IMG/VR virus record: IMGVR_UViG_3300025645_000475
Span: 1 to 23,193 of that record
Length of the DNA: 23,193 nt
Direction: 5' to 3' (one strand)
Source: a virus
In this document: piece by piece, positions 1 to 5,170 of the stretch
How the letters are laid out: the number at the start of each line of letters is the position of its first letter
How positions within the stretch are numbered: position 1 is the stretch's first letter
The notes under the pieces: model-generated
Seen by the model: only the letters and a program-made list of their open reading frames with translations
Told to the model about the DNA's origin: nothing
Databases searched by the model: none
Translations under genes and position numbers: made by a program

Positions 1-146
1 GAAAGTATCTAGGCAAGCCATACAGCGAAAAATGTCCAAACGACTGTTGGGTGCAGGTCACAGGCAAGCCCGGTCGAAAAGAAAATCATTGGGGAAGAAA
101 CGCCTGTCGGGCAAAGTCAAACAGAATAAAGGGAGCAAACAAATGA
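1..146 (+). CDS. C-terminal end of an unidentified early protein (partial)
   Basis: This is the tail of a gene that begins before the window. It is read in the frame whose first full codon is base 3 (AAG) and ends at TGA 144-146. The 47 visible residues include KYLGKPYSEKCPNDCWVQV and end in a basic stretch (SNRIKGANK). The mix of Cys, Trp, Tyr and Gly looks like folded protein rather than random translation. The stop overlaps the ATG of the next gene as ATGA, the same coupling used by every later gene in this operon, which supports this frame. I do not recognise the family. The two cysteines (CPNDC) could bind metal, but too little is visible to say. Confidence 0.55.
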   Translation, partial: KYLGKPYSEKCPNDCWVQVTGKPGRKENHWGRNACRAKSNRIKGANK

Positions 147-862
147 GCGAACTACAAAAAGCAATGGCCGAGGTGAACGATCTTAATCGCACCCACGGCG
201 TCACGCAGCGCGGCGGCAAGAAATACACCGAGGTTTTTGTGCGCGTCGAAGCATTCCGCAAGGCATTCGGAACCGATCACGGGATCAATACCGAGATCCT
301 AACAGACGATGGCAAACGGGTTGTGGTCAAAGCATCGATCACCAACAGCGCCGGGATGGTTGTTGGCTCCGGCATGGCTGAAGAAATCAGGGGGCAGGGT
401 AACGTCAACAAGACAAGCGCCCTGGAGAACGCAGAGACAAGTGCCATAGGCCGAGCACTAGCTTCCATTGGCTTGCATGGTGGCACATATGCCAGCCTCA
501 ATGAGATCGATGCTGTACCGCGCAAAGCAGCAGCTCAGAAGCAGGCTCAATCTACGCAGCCGCCACCAGCACCACCCGCCGAAGATATGCTCACACTGAA
601 GAACCACATCGGAGAGGAGAAAGGATCGTATTATCCGCAAGAGTTTACAGCTAATCTTGTCAAGCTAATCGCAGTATATAACAAGCTGGAAGTCAAAGAT
701 GGAGTTGAAATCCCTCCACGCCAGCGCATGACAATGTTGCGTAAGCTGATCGAGCAAAACCAGCAGTCAATCGACAAGCTATCTGACGGGTTCAAGGAGG
801 AGATCGACAAGCGATACAAGAATTGCCTCAAGATTTTGGGCGCACAGTTAGGAAAAGAATGA
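143..862 (+). CDS. Probable phage single-strand annealing protein (ERF/Sak-like)
   Basis: The protein has 239 residues. The core at about residues 25-125 contains the stretch NKTSALENAETSAIGRALA followed by a Gly-rich SIGLHGG turn (about 90-114). This resembles the conserved motif of phage annealing proteins of the ERF/Sak type, which bind ssDNA and promote strand annealing in replication-coupled recombination. A Pro/Ala/Gln-rich linker (about 130-147) joins it to a charged helical C-terminal region (148-239), an N-core plus variable-tail layout common in these proteins. The start at 143 is chosen over an in-frame ATG at 32: it has an AGGGAG ribosome site 7 bases upstream, it overlaps the preceding stop as ATGA, and the longer N-terminus (very Lys/Arg-rich) would be an out-of-frame reading of the preceding gene. 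The family call rests on motif recognition only. Confidence 0.6.
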   Translation: MSELQKAMAEVNDLNRTHGVTQRGGKKYTEVFVRVEAFRKAFGTDHGINTEILTDDGKRVVVKASITNSAGMVVGSGMAEEIRGQGNVNKTSALENAETSAIGRALASIGLHGGTYASLNEIDAVPRKAAAQKQAQSTQPPPAPPAEDMLTLKNHIGEEKGSYYPQEFTANLVKLIAVYNKLEVKDGVEIPPRQRMTMLRKLIEQNQQSIDKLSDGFKEEIDKRYKNCLKILGAQLGKE

Positions 863-1047
863 TGGAGACCTGGAAACAAATGAAGGCGCGTCAAAAGCGG
901 GAGTTGATTGGCGTGGTTGAAGATCTTGCTGGAGAAATAACGCAAGTGAAAGCGGCACACAAACTAGATATGTCTCAAGCCTTGCTCAGTGCCTTCTGCC
1001 GCAAACACAATATCACATGGGAGACAGACGGAAGGAAAAAGAAATGA
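859..1047 (+). CDS. Small HTH-like protein
   Basis: The protein has 62 residues and starts MMETWKQMKARQKREL. The segment from about residue 27 (ITQVKAAHKLDMSQALLSAF) reads like a helix-turn-helix, and the chain ends CRKHNITWETDGRKKK. It may be a small DNA-binding regulator or an accessory to replication. The start ATG overlaps the stop of the annealing protein (ATGA), with AGGAAAAG upstream; a second ATG follows immediately at 862 and either could be used. Its second half resembles the N-terminal part of the next gene (see findings), suggesting a tandem duplication. The exact function is unknown. Confidence 0.6.
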   Translation: MMETWKQMKARQKRELIGVVEDLAGEITQVKAAHKLDMSQALLSAFCRKHNITWETDGRKKK

Positions 1048-1490
1048 ACGGCAAAGATATAATCAAGTGCATCAAAGCAGCAGAGATGAAGCTGACAAAG
1101 AGAGAAACATCTGGTCTTATGTCGATACCCTACGCGACTGTTGTTGAGATCGCAGAAAAATACGGAATAAAATTTATCGATGGAAGGCAGAAGAGCGATG
1201 AACCAAGAAGGCAAGCAGGCATTGGCCCGAAGCCAACGTCAACTATCAATCATGATCGAGACCGCAAAGAAACAAAACCGGCACAATCTCCAGCAACAAC
1301 TAGAAAGCCTATTCGCATTAGGAGAGATACTTCAAAGGGCCATTACAAAAGAAAGCTAAAGAAAAGGTTTCGTGACATACTTCAGAGCGATCTGGATTAC
1401 GCCGTAAAGCATGAGTTAATCTACGCAGCCAAATGGCAGGATCATCAGCGCAGCATAAAGAAAAAAACTAAGGTAGGTGGAACGATATGA
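1044..1490 (+). CDS. HTH-like N-terminus with basic C-terminal extension, unknown function
   Basis: The protein has 148 residues and is translationally coupled (ATGA) to the gene before it, with GGAAGGAAAAAG as ribosome site. Residues 1-55 include LMSIPYATVVEIAEKYGIKF and then DGRQK, and resemble the HTH-like region of the 62-residue neighbour. From about residue 57 to 110 the sequence is Pro/Arg/Lys/Thr-rich and low in hydrophobics, possibly disordered. The last 40 residues (FRDILQSDLDYAVKHELIYA and on) again look folded. The stop overlaps the next ATG (ATGA), which supports the frame at the end. The middle part coincides with another plausible ORF in the +1 frame (1198-1359), so part of it may be a by-product of that gene. 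No function is assigned. Confidence 0.55.
   Translation: MNGKDIIKCIKAAEMKLTKRETSGLMSIPYATVVEIAEKYGIKFIDGRQKSDEPRRQAGIGPKPTSTINHDRDRKETKPAQSPATTRKPIRIRRDTSKGHYKRKLKKRFRDILQSDLDYAVKHELIYAAKWQDHQRSIKKKTKVGGTI
1198..1359 (+). CDS. Nested 53-residue helical ORF (tentative)
   Basis: This ORF lies entirely inside the preceding gene in the +1 frame. It starts at ATG 1198, with GGAAGG about 10 bases upstream, and ends at TAA 1357-1359. The product begins MNQEGKQALARSQRQLSIMI and continues as an amphipathic, Gln/Leu-rich chain (LQQQLESLFALGEILQRAI) that looks more protein-like than the Pro/Arg/Lys-rich reading of the same bases in the host frame. It could be a genuine overlapping gene encoding a small helical protein. 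It could also be chance, since the outer frame stays open throughout. No family is recognised. Confidence 0.35.
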   Translation: MNQEGKQALARSQRQLSIMIETAKKQNRHNLQQQLESLFALGEILQRAITKES

Positions 1491-1597
1491 GCGAAGAGGA
1501 AATGGAAAAAAAGATTGAGATTGCAGGCGCGGTCGGTGCTTTTGTAGGATTTGCCAGTGGAATTGGCGTAATGACCCTGGTAGCCATTATATTCTAG
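1487..1597 (+). CDS. Single-span membrane peptide, 36 residues
   Basis: The peptide begins MSEEEMEKKIEIAG, an acidic/basic N-terminus, followed by one hydrophobic segment from about residue 13 to the end (AVGAFVGFASGIGVMTLVAI and a final IF). It is therefore a probable single-pass inner-membrane peptide with several small-residue (Gly/Ala) positions typical of helix packing. It is the last gene of the rightward operon and is coupled by an ATGA overlap at 1487. Many phages carry such mini-membrane proteins in early operons, often of unknown function. It ends six bases before the foldable element between the two operons. Confidence 0.55.
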   Translation: MSEEEMEKKIEIAGAVGAFVGFASGIGVMTLVAIIF

Positions 1598-1602
1598 GTA
1601 AG

Positions 1603-1680
1603 ATCGTGCGGGTGGCGTGAGAATGATTGGCGCATTCGGAGCACGTTAACCAACAAACAAGGTTGGACCACCCGCTCGAT
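1603..1680. terminator. Three-way-junction element between converging operons (possible terminator)
   Basis: The gap between the stop codons of the two operons (1598-1684) is almost all one foldable element. The outer stem ATCGTGCGGGTGG (1603-1615) pairs with CCACCCGCTCGAT (1668-1680), 12 of 13 positions, with one T-T mismatch. Inside lie two perfect 5-bp hairpins with 7-base loops: GAATG/CATTC (1621-1625/1633-1637) and CCAAC/GTTGG (1650-1654/1662-1666). A further CGTG/CACG pairing (1616-1619/1642-1645) can extend the first hairpin. On the plus strand the structure is followed by ATTTTT (1681-1686), so it can act as a terminator for the early operon. On the minus strand no T-run follows. All the pairs just described are Watson-Crick, so either transcript can fold. 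The terminator role is inferred. Confidence 0.55.
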
Positions 1681-1684
1681 ATTT

Positions 1685-2206
1685 TTACACAGGTTTTGTC
1701 GCCATCTCAAGGGCCGTTTCAAGAGTTTCTTTGTTTCTTCGCGTCCATCCTTTGCCGAAAGTCTCAAAGGTTTTAAGCCGCTCATAAAACTTCTGCCGTG
1801 TATGATACACAGACTCAATAATCCGGTCTGGATCTAGGTCAGAAACGGCCTTTAAAGTCATAGGGCCAATCGCGCCATCCTGTTTGGCTCCAACGGCACG
1901 TTGAATAGCTTTGGCTGGGCGACCGCTGCCAGAGTTTACAGCCCAATCAAATGCGCACCAATCAACACCGCTTGGGAGATCATCACCGCGCACCTTATCC
2001 CAATAGTTTTTCTTGTAGATCGGAGCTACGTCATCAGGCGTCAGGTCGCGCATTTCTTGCTCAGTGCTTTCCCGGCCAATCCACTTATCATAAACAGCCT
2101 TGGTCACACCGAGATTAGTCATACCCCCTGGATCTTTCGGGTGATTTACGAAACCGCCTTCGTGCTTGAGAAGCATCCTTAAACAACGTCCAAAGTTCTC
2201 TTTCAT
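1685..2206 (-). CDS. Endolysin, glycoside hydrolase family 108 (N-acetylmuramidase)
   Basis: The protein has 173 residues and cuts the glycan strands of peptidoglycan at the end of infection. The N-terminal domain carries the family signature HEGGFVNHPKDPGGMTNLGV, with Glu16 as the expected catalytic acid and the DPGG-T-GVT motif at 25-35. The C-terminal part (from about residue 83, CAFDWAVNSGSGRPAKAI, then GAIGPMTLKAV) matches the predicted peptidoglycan-binding domain that follows GH108 in ZliS-type lysins. The start at 2206 is chosen because it overlaps the holin stop (ATGA). An in-frame ATG 63 bases earlier would lie in the holin gene and add a Cys-rich non-homologous leader. There is no signal peptide, so export depends on the holin just upstream. 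It is the last gene of the late operon. Confidence 0.9.
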   Translation of the reverse strand: MKENFGRCLRMLLKHEGGFVNHPKDPGGMTNLGVTKAVYDKWIGRESTEQEMRDLTPDDVAPIYKKNYWDKVRGDDLPSGVDWCAFDWAVNSGSGRPAKAIQRAVGAKQDGAIGPMTLKAVSDLDPDRIIESVYHTRQKFYERLKTFETFGKGWTRRNKETLETALEMATKPV

Positions 2207-2547
2207 TTCTTCAATCCTTTTACTGTACGGATTCCAAACGATGCAGCAATCGAAGCATACATTGCCCACGAAAACCAGCTTGGTGCAGCCTCTAAATTCT
2301 TAAAGCCCTGCTCCATGTACGGCTGTAAACCAGGTATGAAGCTCCCCAGCACGATTGCAATGAAGCATAGCGTCCAGGCTTCATCCTTCCAACTGTCACG
2401 ACTAGCCTCTATTGCAGCCTGCTCCCAGGATATTTCCCCGGTAGCGATTTTCATTTTCGTTTCGGCTTCCGCTTTCTTCACAGCAGTCTTGCCATCGATG
2501 TAACTGGTAGCAAGACCGCCAAGCGATCCTATGATCTGACCTATCAT
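2203..2547 (-). CDS. Holin, GTA-type 3TM family
   Basis: The protein has 114 residues. An N-terminal hydrophobic stretch (MIGQIIGSLGGLATSYI) is followed by a charged DGKTAVKKAEAETKMKIATG helix and an SWKDEAWTLCFIAIVLGSFI segment, then a third hydrophobic stretch near residues 92-106 (WFSWAMYASIAASFG). This order matches the three-TM holins found next to lysins in alphaproteobacterial phages and gene transfer agents. It forms inner-membrane holes that release the cytoplasmic endolysin encoded by the coupled downstream gene (4-base overlap). Its own start overlaps the stop of the EF-hand membrane protein upstream, again by ATGA. Fairly confident. Confidence 0.85.
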   Translation of the reverse strand: MIGQIIGSLGGLATSYIDGKTAVKKAEAETKMKIATGEISWEQAAIEASRDSWKDEAWTLCFIAIVLGSFIPGLQPYMEQGFKNLEAAPSWFSWAMYASIAASFGIRTVKGLKK

Positions 2548-2852
2548 TTCTTTGCCTCCATTGCATTGAACCCGAAGTAAGCAGCAACCACACCCGAAGC
2601 AGCAACCACATACACTGTAGCTATGTCAGCAATTAGATCCGCAGCAGTGTCTAGGCCCAACGCAGAGGCCGCTACAATGGCGAAAGGGTATAGAAGCATA
2701 CCAGCAGCGCAGGCAACAGTTAAACGGCGCTGTGTGTCGCGCTTAGAATCGGCGTCATAAAGCTCTCTCCAACGATCCTCCAGGGCAAGCTTCTGCCATT
2801 CAACCTCATCGATCTTACCGTCTTTGTTTACGTCATACTTATCAAACGTCAT
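2544..2852 (-). CDS. EF-hand membrane protein of the lysis cluster
   Basis: The protein has 102 residues. It begins MTFDKYDVNKDGKIDEVEWQ, which holds a canonical EF-hand loop (residues 7-18: Asp1, Asn3, Asp5, Lys7, Ile8, Asp9 and Glu12 of the loop), so calcium binding is likely. A charged linker (RWRELYDADSKRDTQRR) leads to two hydrophobic segments, about residues 45-66 (VACAAGMLLYPFAIVAASAL) and 72-95 (ADIATVYVVAASGVVAAYFG), predicted to span the inner membrane. A strong AAGGAG lies 8 bases before the ATG. It sits between small membrane proteins and the holin, so a role in lysis or its timing is possible, but this is inference from position. The EF-hand is a single copy. Confidence 0.7.
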   Translation of the reverse strand: MTFDKYDVNKDGKIDEVEWQKLALEDRWRELYDADSKRDTQRRLTVACAAGMLLYPFAIVAASALGLDTAADLIADIATVYVVAASGVVAAYFGFNAMEAKK

Positions 2853-2967
2853 CTTCTAAACTCCTTGCATACTTGAGTGCATGGCTTTTGTGGTGGGTTA
2901 TTATAACAACTTTTCCGTTTTTGTCATACACAACGTAATCACCCTTCTTATTCTGGTATAACCTCAA
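2842..2967 (-). CDS. Small protein with TTG start, unknown function
   Basis: The open frame from TTG 2967 to TGA 2842 encodes 41 residues: start MRLYQNKKGDYVVYDKNGKV, then VIITHHKSHALKYARSLEDDV. The pattern of alternating hydrophobic residues (DYVVYDKNGKVVIIT) looks like a beta hairpin followed by a helix, which is not what a random frame gives. No ATG is available in frame, so TTG, or re-initiation from the overlapping upstream gene whose stop lies at 2948, would be needed. The end overlaps the start of the EF-hand gene by 11 bases. I assign no function. It would be missed by ATG-only gene finding. Confidence 0.5.
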   Translation of the reverse strand: MRLYQNKKGDYVVYDKNGKVVIITHHKSHALKYARSLEDDV

Positions 2968-3112
2968 AGCAATATACTACCGTTGTGCTGTTAGTTATTA
3001 GAACCTTGGCGTCCTCTAGCGCCTCGTTGCACTCCATTTCAGTGGGCAACTGAGCAAGCTGGTAATGCTCCAACTTATTATTTGTGAACATGAACCAAAC
3101 CAAGAACCACAT
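2948..3112 (-). CDS. Small N-terminally anchored membrane protein, unknown function
   Basis: The protein has 54 residues. The ATG overlaps the stop of the preceding gene as TGATG (3114-3110). The chain begins MWFLVWFMFTNNKLEHYQLA: a very short aromatic/hydrophobic N-terminal segment that could be an uncleaved signal-anchor or partial signal peptide, then a polar region with two cysteines (EMECNEALEDAKVL, TVVYCFEVIPE) that might form a disulfide in the periplasm. It belongs to the run of small membrane proteins before the holin. Spanin-like or anti-holin roles are possible, but no lipobox or long coiled coil is seen. The coupling and residue pattern support a real gene. Confidence 0.6.
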   Translation of the reverse strand: MWFLVWFMFTNNKLEHYQLAQLPTEMECNEALEDAKVLITNSTTVVYCFEVIPE

Positions 3113-3585
3113 CACCACTTCCCCTGATATCGACCCAAATAATAAAAACCTGTCACGACCCCAGCCCCAGCAATCAGGAATATAACTGAGCCAAGAACAA
3201 AGTTGATAGCGTTGTCAATCATCTCTTGTTTCTTGTATGCCTCTTCCTTGCGGATGCGCCGCATCTCACCTTCAATCGCCAAGACCTCATCCCAAGCGGA
3301 AGGGCCATAAGTCCAGGAGATGTGATCCTTAATCTCTTTGCGCATGGCCTCCATCTTCTTTTTCTGGGCAAAGATTTCTATGGCATTGGCGCTGTTATCG
3401 CTCATCATCTTATAAAATGGTGGGTTCTTTGTTTTGTCTTCCGCATACTGGAAGTCAGAAAAAGCAGCACCCCATTTGGCTAAGGTGCCGCTCATCTCTT
3501 GAATATCTTTTCCTGCGCTTATCCCCTGCTTGAGAATATTAAACGCGCTAGTGGCTAGACCGACCGCTGTAAAAGGGTCAATCAT
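3112..3585 (-). CDS. Conserved-type phage protein with C-terminal membrane anchor
   Basis: The protein has 157 residues. It begins MIDPFTAVGLATSAFNILKQ, an opening I associate with a family common in marine phages. A long charged helical middle (about residues 75-120, rich in Lys/Glu/Arg/Met) precedes one clear transmembrane helix at about residues 130-150 (VLGSVIFLIAGAGVVTGFYY). The C-terminal GRYQGKW is short and polar. It is preceded by the coiled-coil/TM protein and followed, in TGATG overlap, by another small membrane protein, so it belongs to the lysis or membrane cluster. Topology resembles tail-anchored proteins. A spanin or lysis-timing function is possible but not shown. Confidence 0.7.
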   Translation of the reverse strand: MIDPFTAVGLATSAFNILKQGISAGKDIQEMSGTLAKWGAAFSDFQYAEDKTKNPPFYKMMSDNSANAIEIFAQKKKMEAMRKEIKDHISWTYGPSAWDEVLAIEGEMRRIRKEEAYKKQEMIDNAINFVLGSVIFLIAGAGVVTGFYYLGRYQGKW

Positions 3586-3589
3586 TTTG

Positions 3590-3784
3590 TCAGCCCATCT
3601 TCGTTAAGACTGCGAGCAAGAGTGCAATGATAGATCCTGTAGTTGCAATCATAATACCTTCCATGCGTTTAACACGGCTAAACAGGTCTTTGAACTGGAT
3701 CTTTACCTCAGTCTTAATAGCAATGATCTCTTTCTCAAGGCCATCGATGCGATCATGCGCGGATGATATTGTACGTTTGGTCAT
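3590..3784 (-). CDS. Coiled-coil plus C-terminal TM protein, XhlA-like
   Basis: The protein has 64 residues. It begins MTKRTISSAHDRIDGLEKEI, followed by a heptad-like region (IIAIKTEVKIQFKDLFSRVK, about residues 20-40), and ends in one hydrophobic helix (MIATTGSIIALLLAVL, about 46-61). This layout, soluble coiled coil then tail anchor, is that of XhlA-type haemolysin/lysis accessory proteins encoded beside holins and lysins. The start at 3784 is preferred over an ATG 15 bases earlier because it overlaps the preceding stop (ATGA). Oligomerisation at the inner membrane to aid lysis is inferred. Confidence 0.65.
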   Translation of the reverse strand: MTKRTISSAHDRIDGLEKEIIAIKTEVKIQFKDLFSRVKRMEGIMIATTGSIIALLLAVLTKMG

Positions 3785-4128
3785 TCTATTTCGTCCCAAC
3801 TAGTAGTTTCTTCGTTCCAAGTATAACTTTGCCCATCGTCAGGCATTGCCGTTGGAGCTTCCCATAAGCAGCTAGTCTCATTAAGAACCCAGCTTGGATA
3901 TGGCTGTGGTGCGTAGAACGCATCCCGTGTAGCGTCATAAGTGTAGCCAATGCCAGCGTAGTTTTTACGGAGAGGTGTGCCACCATTAGTATGTACGCCG
4001 CCGTGGGTGTTGTAGCTAGTCTGTATCCATTGACCGGGGCTGCTGTCTACGAATGTATCGAAGAAGTCAGCTTCCGCTACGATGACTTGCTCTACCAAGC
4101 CGTTGTTTACTTTTGCATAATGTGCCAT
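3781..4128 (-). CDS. Conserved marine-phage protein linked to tail fibres
   Basis: The protein has 115 residues. It begins MAHYAKVNNGLVEQVIVAEA and contains the striking segments SYNTHGGVHTNGG and PLRKNYAGIGYTYD, then Trp-rich short repeats near the C-terminus (PSWVLNETSCLWEAP, YTWNEETTSWDE). I recognise this as a protein frequently found after tail-fibre genes in marine phages. Its function is not established to my knowledge; a fibre-tip subunit or fibre-assembly role is inferred from position directly after the glycine-rich adhesin. A clear GGAG ribosome site lies upstream of the ATG. Confidence 0.7.
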   Translation of the reverse strand: MAHYAKVNNGLVEQVIVAEADFFDTFVDSSPGQWIQTSYNTHGGVHTNGGTPLRKNYAGIGYTYDATRDAFYAPQPYPSWVLNETSCLWEAPTAMPDDGQSYTWNEETTSWDEIE

Positions 4129-4139
4129 TTTATATTCTC

Positions 4140-5168
4140 CTACTGGAACTTGTAACGGAATATGAACACACCAGAGCCACCAGCAAAGTTTGTTTGGCGG
4201 TTGCCATATGAACCTGATCCACCATTTCCTGTATTCGCTGCTCCGGCTGTATTTATAGGTGCGCCAGATGTTACAGAGCCGCCGCCGCCGCCCCCTCTTG
4301 CATAGGTTACAGATGATCCACTTATGCTGCTAACTAGCCCCGCACCTCCGTCACCGCCTGTGCTTCCTGTTCCGTCCTGCCCTACGCCAAGAGCGCCCCC
4401 GCCGCCGCCCCCGGCTGTTTCAGCATAGGCTGTCCAGTTGCCAGAACCACCACGGTTGCCCTGACCTGTGGTACCGTAGGCTAAAGCTCTAGACTCACCT
4501 TCTTGCTCACCTGCCGCTGCGCCTCCTCCTCCAGAACCCCCGTTATCTGCGTCAGTGCCGCTAGTACCCCCTGAAGCGCCATGGCCTCCGCCAAGAGCTA
4601 GGCCGTTAAGAGCAAAACTTCGACTACCATTATTAGGATTGGGGTATGAGCCTACACTACCACCAGCGCCTATTATTACACTATACCCAGTGTCTGCAAC
4701 TGGCCTAAAAGAACCATAGAGACACCCGCCAGCGCCGCCACCGCCTCCAGACATATAGTCCGAAGCGGTGGTCAATCCTCCTGCGGCACCGCCTCCAACT
4801 AAAACATACGTTCCCTGTAGAAGTGTGCCAGAGGTATTTGTGATTTGTAACGTACCAGAACTGGTAAAGGTGTGTACCTTATAATCCCCGTCAGTAGTAA
4901 CCGTTCCGCCTGTAGCTGTAATGAATGCTCCAGAATCCTCTGCAGAACCTATTGTGCCAGTGCCATCACCCACGTTAGTCCAGACGTTATTATCAGCAGT
5001 GGCATCTGTAAGGATATACTGCTCACCAGACGTAGAGTTGATCCACAAGTGGCCTACGCCCGATGTAGGGTTACTGTTTGCTGCTGGGTCTGAGGTTGAC
5101 ACCGTGCAGTCAGTTAGATCTGGAAGCTCACTTGCGCCACCATCAGCGTTGTCTCTTGCCTTACTCAT
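4140..5168 (-). CDS. Glycine-rich tail adhesin
   Basis: The protein has 342 residues. The N-terminus (MSKARDNADGGASELPDLTD) is of a type seen in marine phage tail proteins. Residues about 40-70 form a small beta module (VGHLWINSTSGEQYILTDAT). From about 95 a beta region (YKVHTFTSSGTLQITNTSGT) leads into a long Gly-rich region (about 123-335) with runs such as SGGGGGAGG, GGSGGGGAAAG and ARGGGGGG. Such regions form packed polyglycine helices in phage adhesins and bind surface receptors. The C-terminal SGVFIFRYKF closes the domain. Third of three consecutive receptor-binding-type proteins. The Gly-rich loops are expected to be hypervariable and to set host range. Confidence 0.8.
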   Translation of the reverse strand: MSKARDNADGGASELPDLTDCTVSTSDPAANSNPTSGVGHLWINSTSGEQYILTDATADNNVWTNVGDGTGTIGSAEDSGAFITATGGTVTTDGDYKVHTFTSSGTLQITNTSGTLLQGTYVLVGGGAAGGLTTASDYMSGGGGGAGGCLYGSFRPVADTGYSVIIGAGGSVGSYPNPNNGSRSFALNGLALGGGHGASGGTSGTDADNGGSGGGGAAAGEQEGESRALAYGTTGQGNRGGSGNWTAYAETAGGGGGGALGVGQDGTGSTGGDGGAGLVSSISGSSVTYARGGGGGGSVTSGAPINTAGAANTGNGGSGSYGNRQTNFAGGSGVFIFRYKFQ

Positions 5169-5170
5169 GT

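Noticed and set aside
32-142. An N-terminal extension of the annealing protein from the ATG at 32
   Set aside because: The extra residues are a Lys/Arg-rich out-of-frame reading of the end of the upstream gene; ATG 143 has a ribosome site and ATGA overlap.
1603-1680. A tRNA gene at the three-way-junction element
   Set aside because: The 7-base loops do not fit the T-loop (no TTC-type consensus) and there is no D-arm, so a functional tRNA is unlikely although the outline is tRNA-like.
2207-2269. A Cys-containing leader on the endolysin from an upstream in-frame ATG
   Set aside because: It is translated from holin coding sequence in another frame and is not a signal peptide; the coupled ATG at 2206 starts the GH108 domain.
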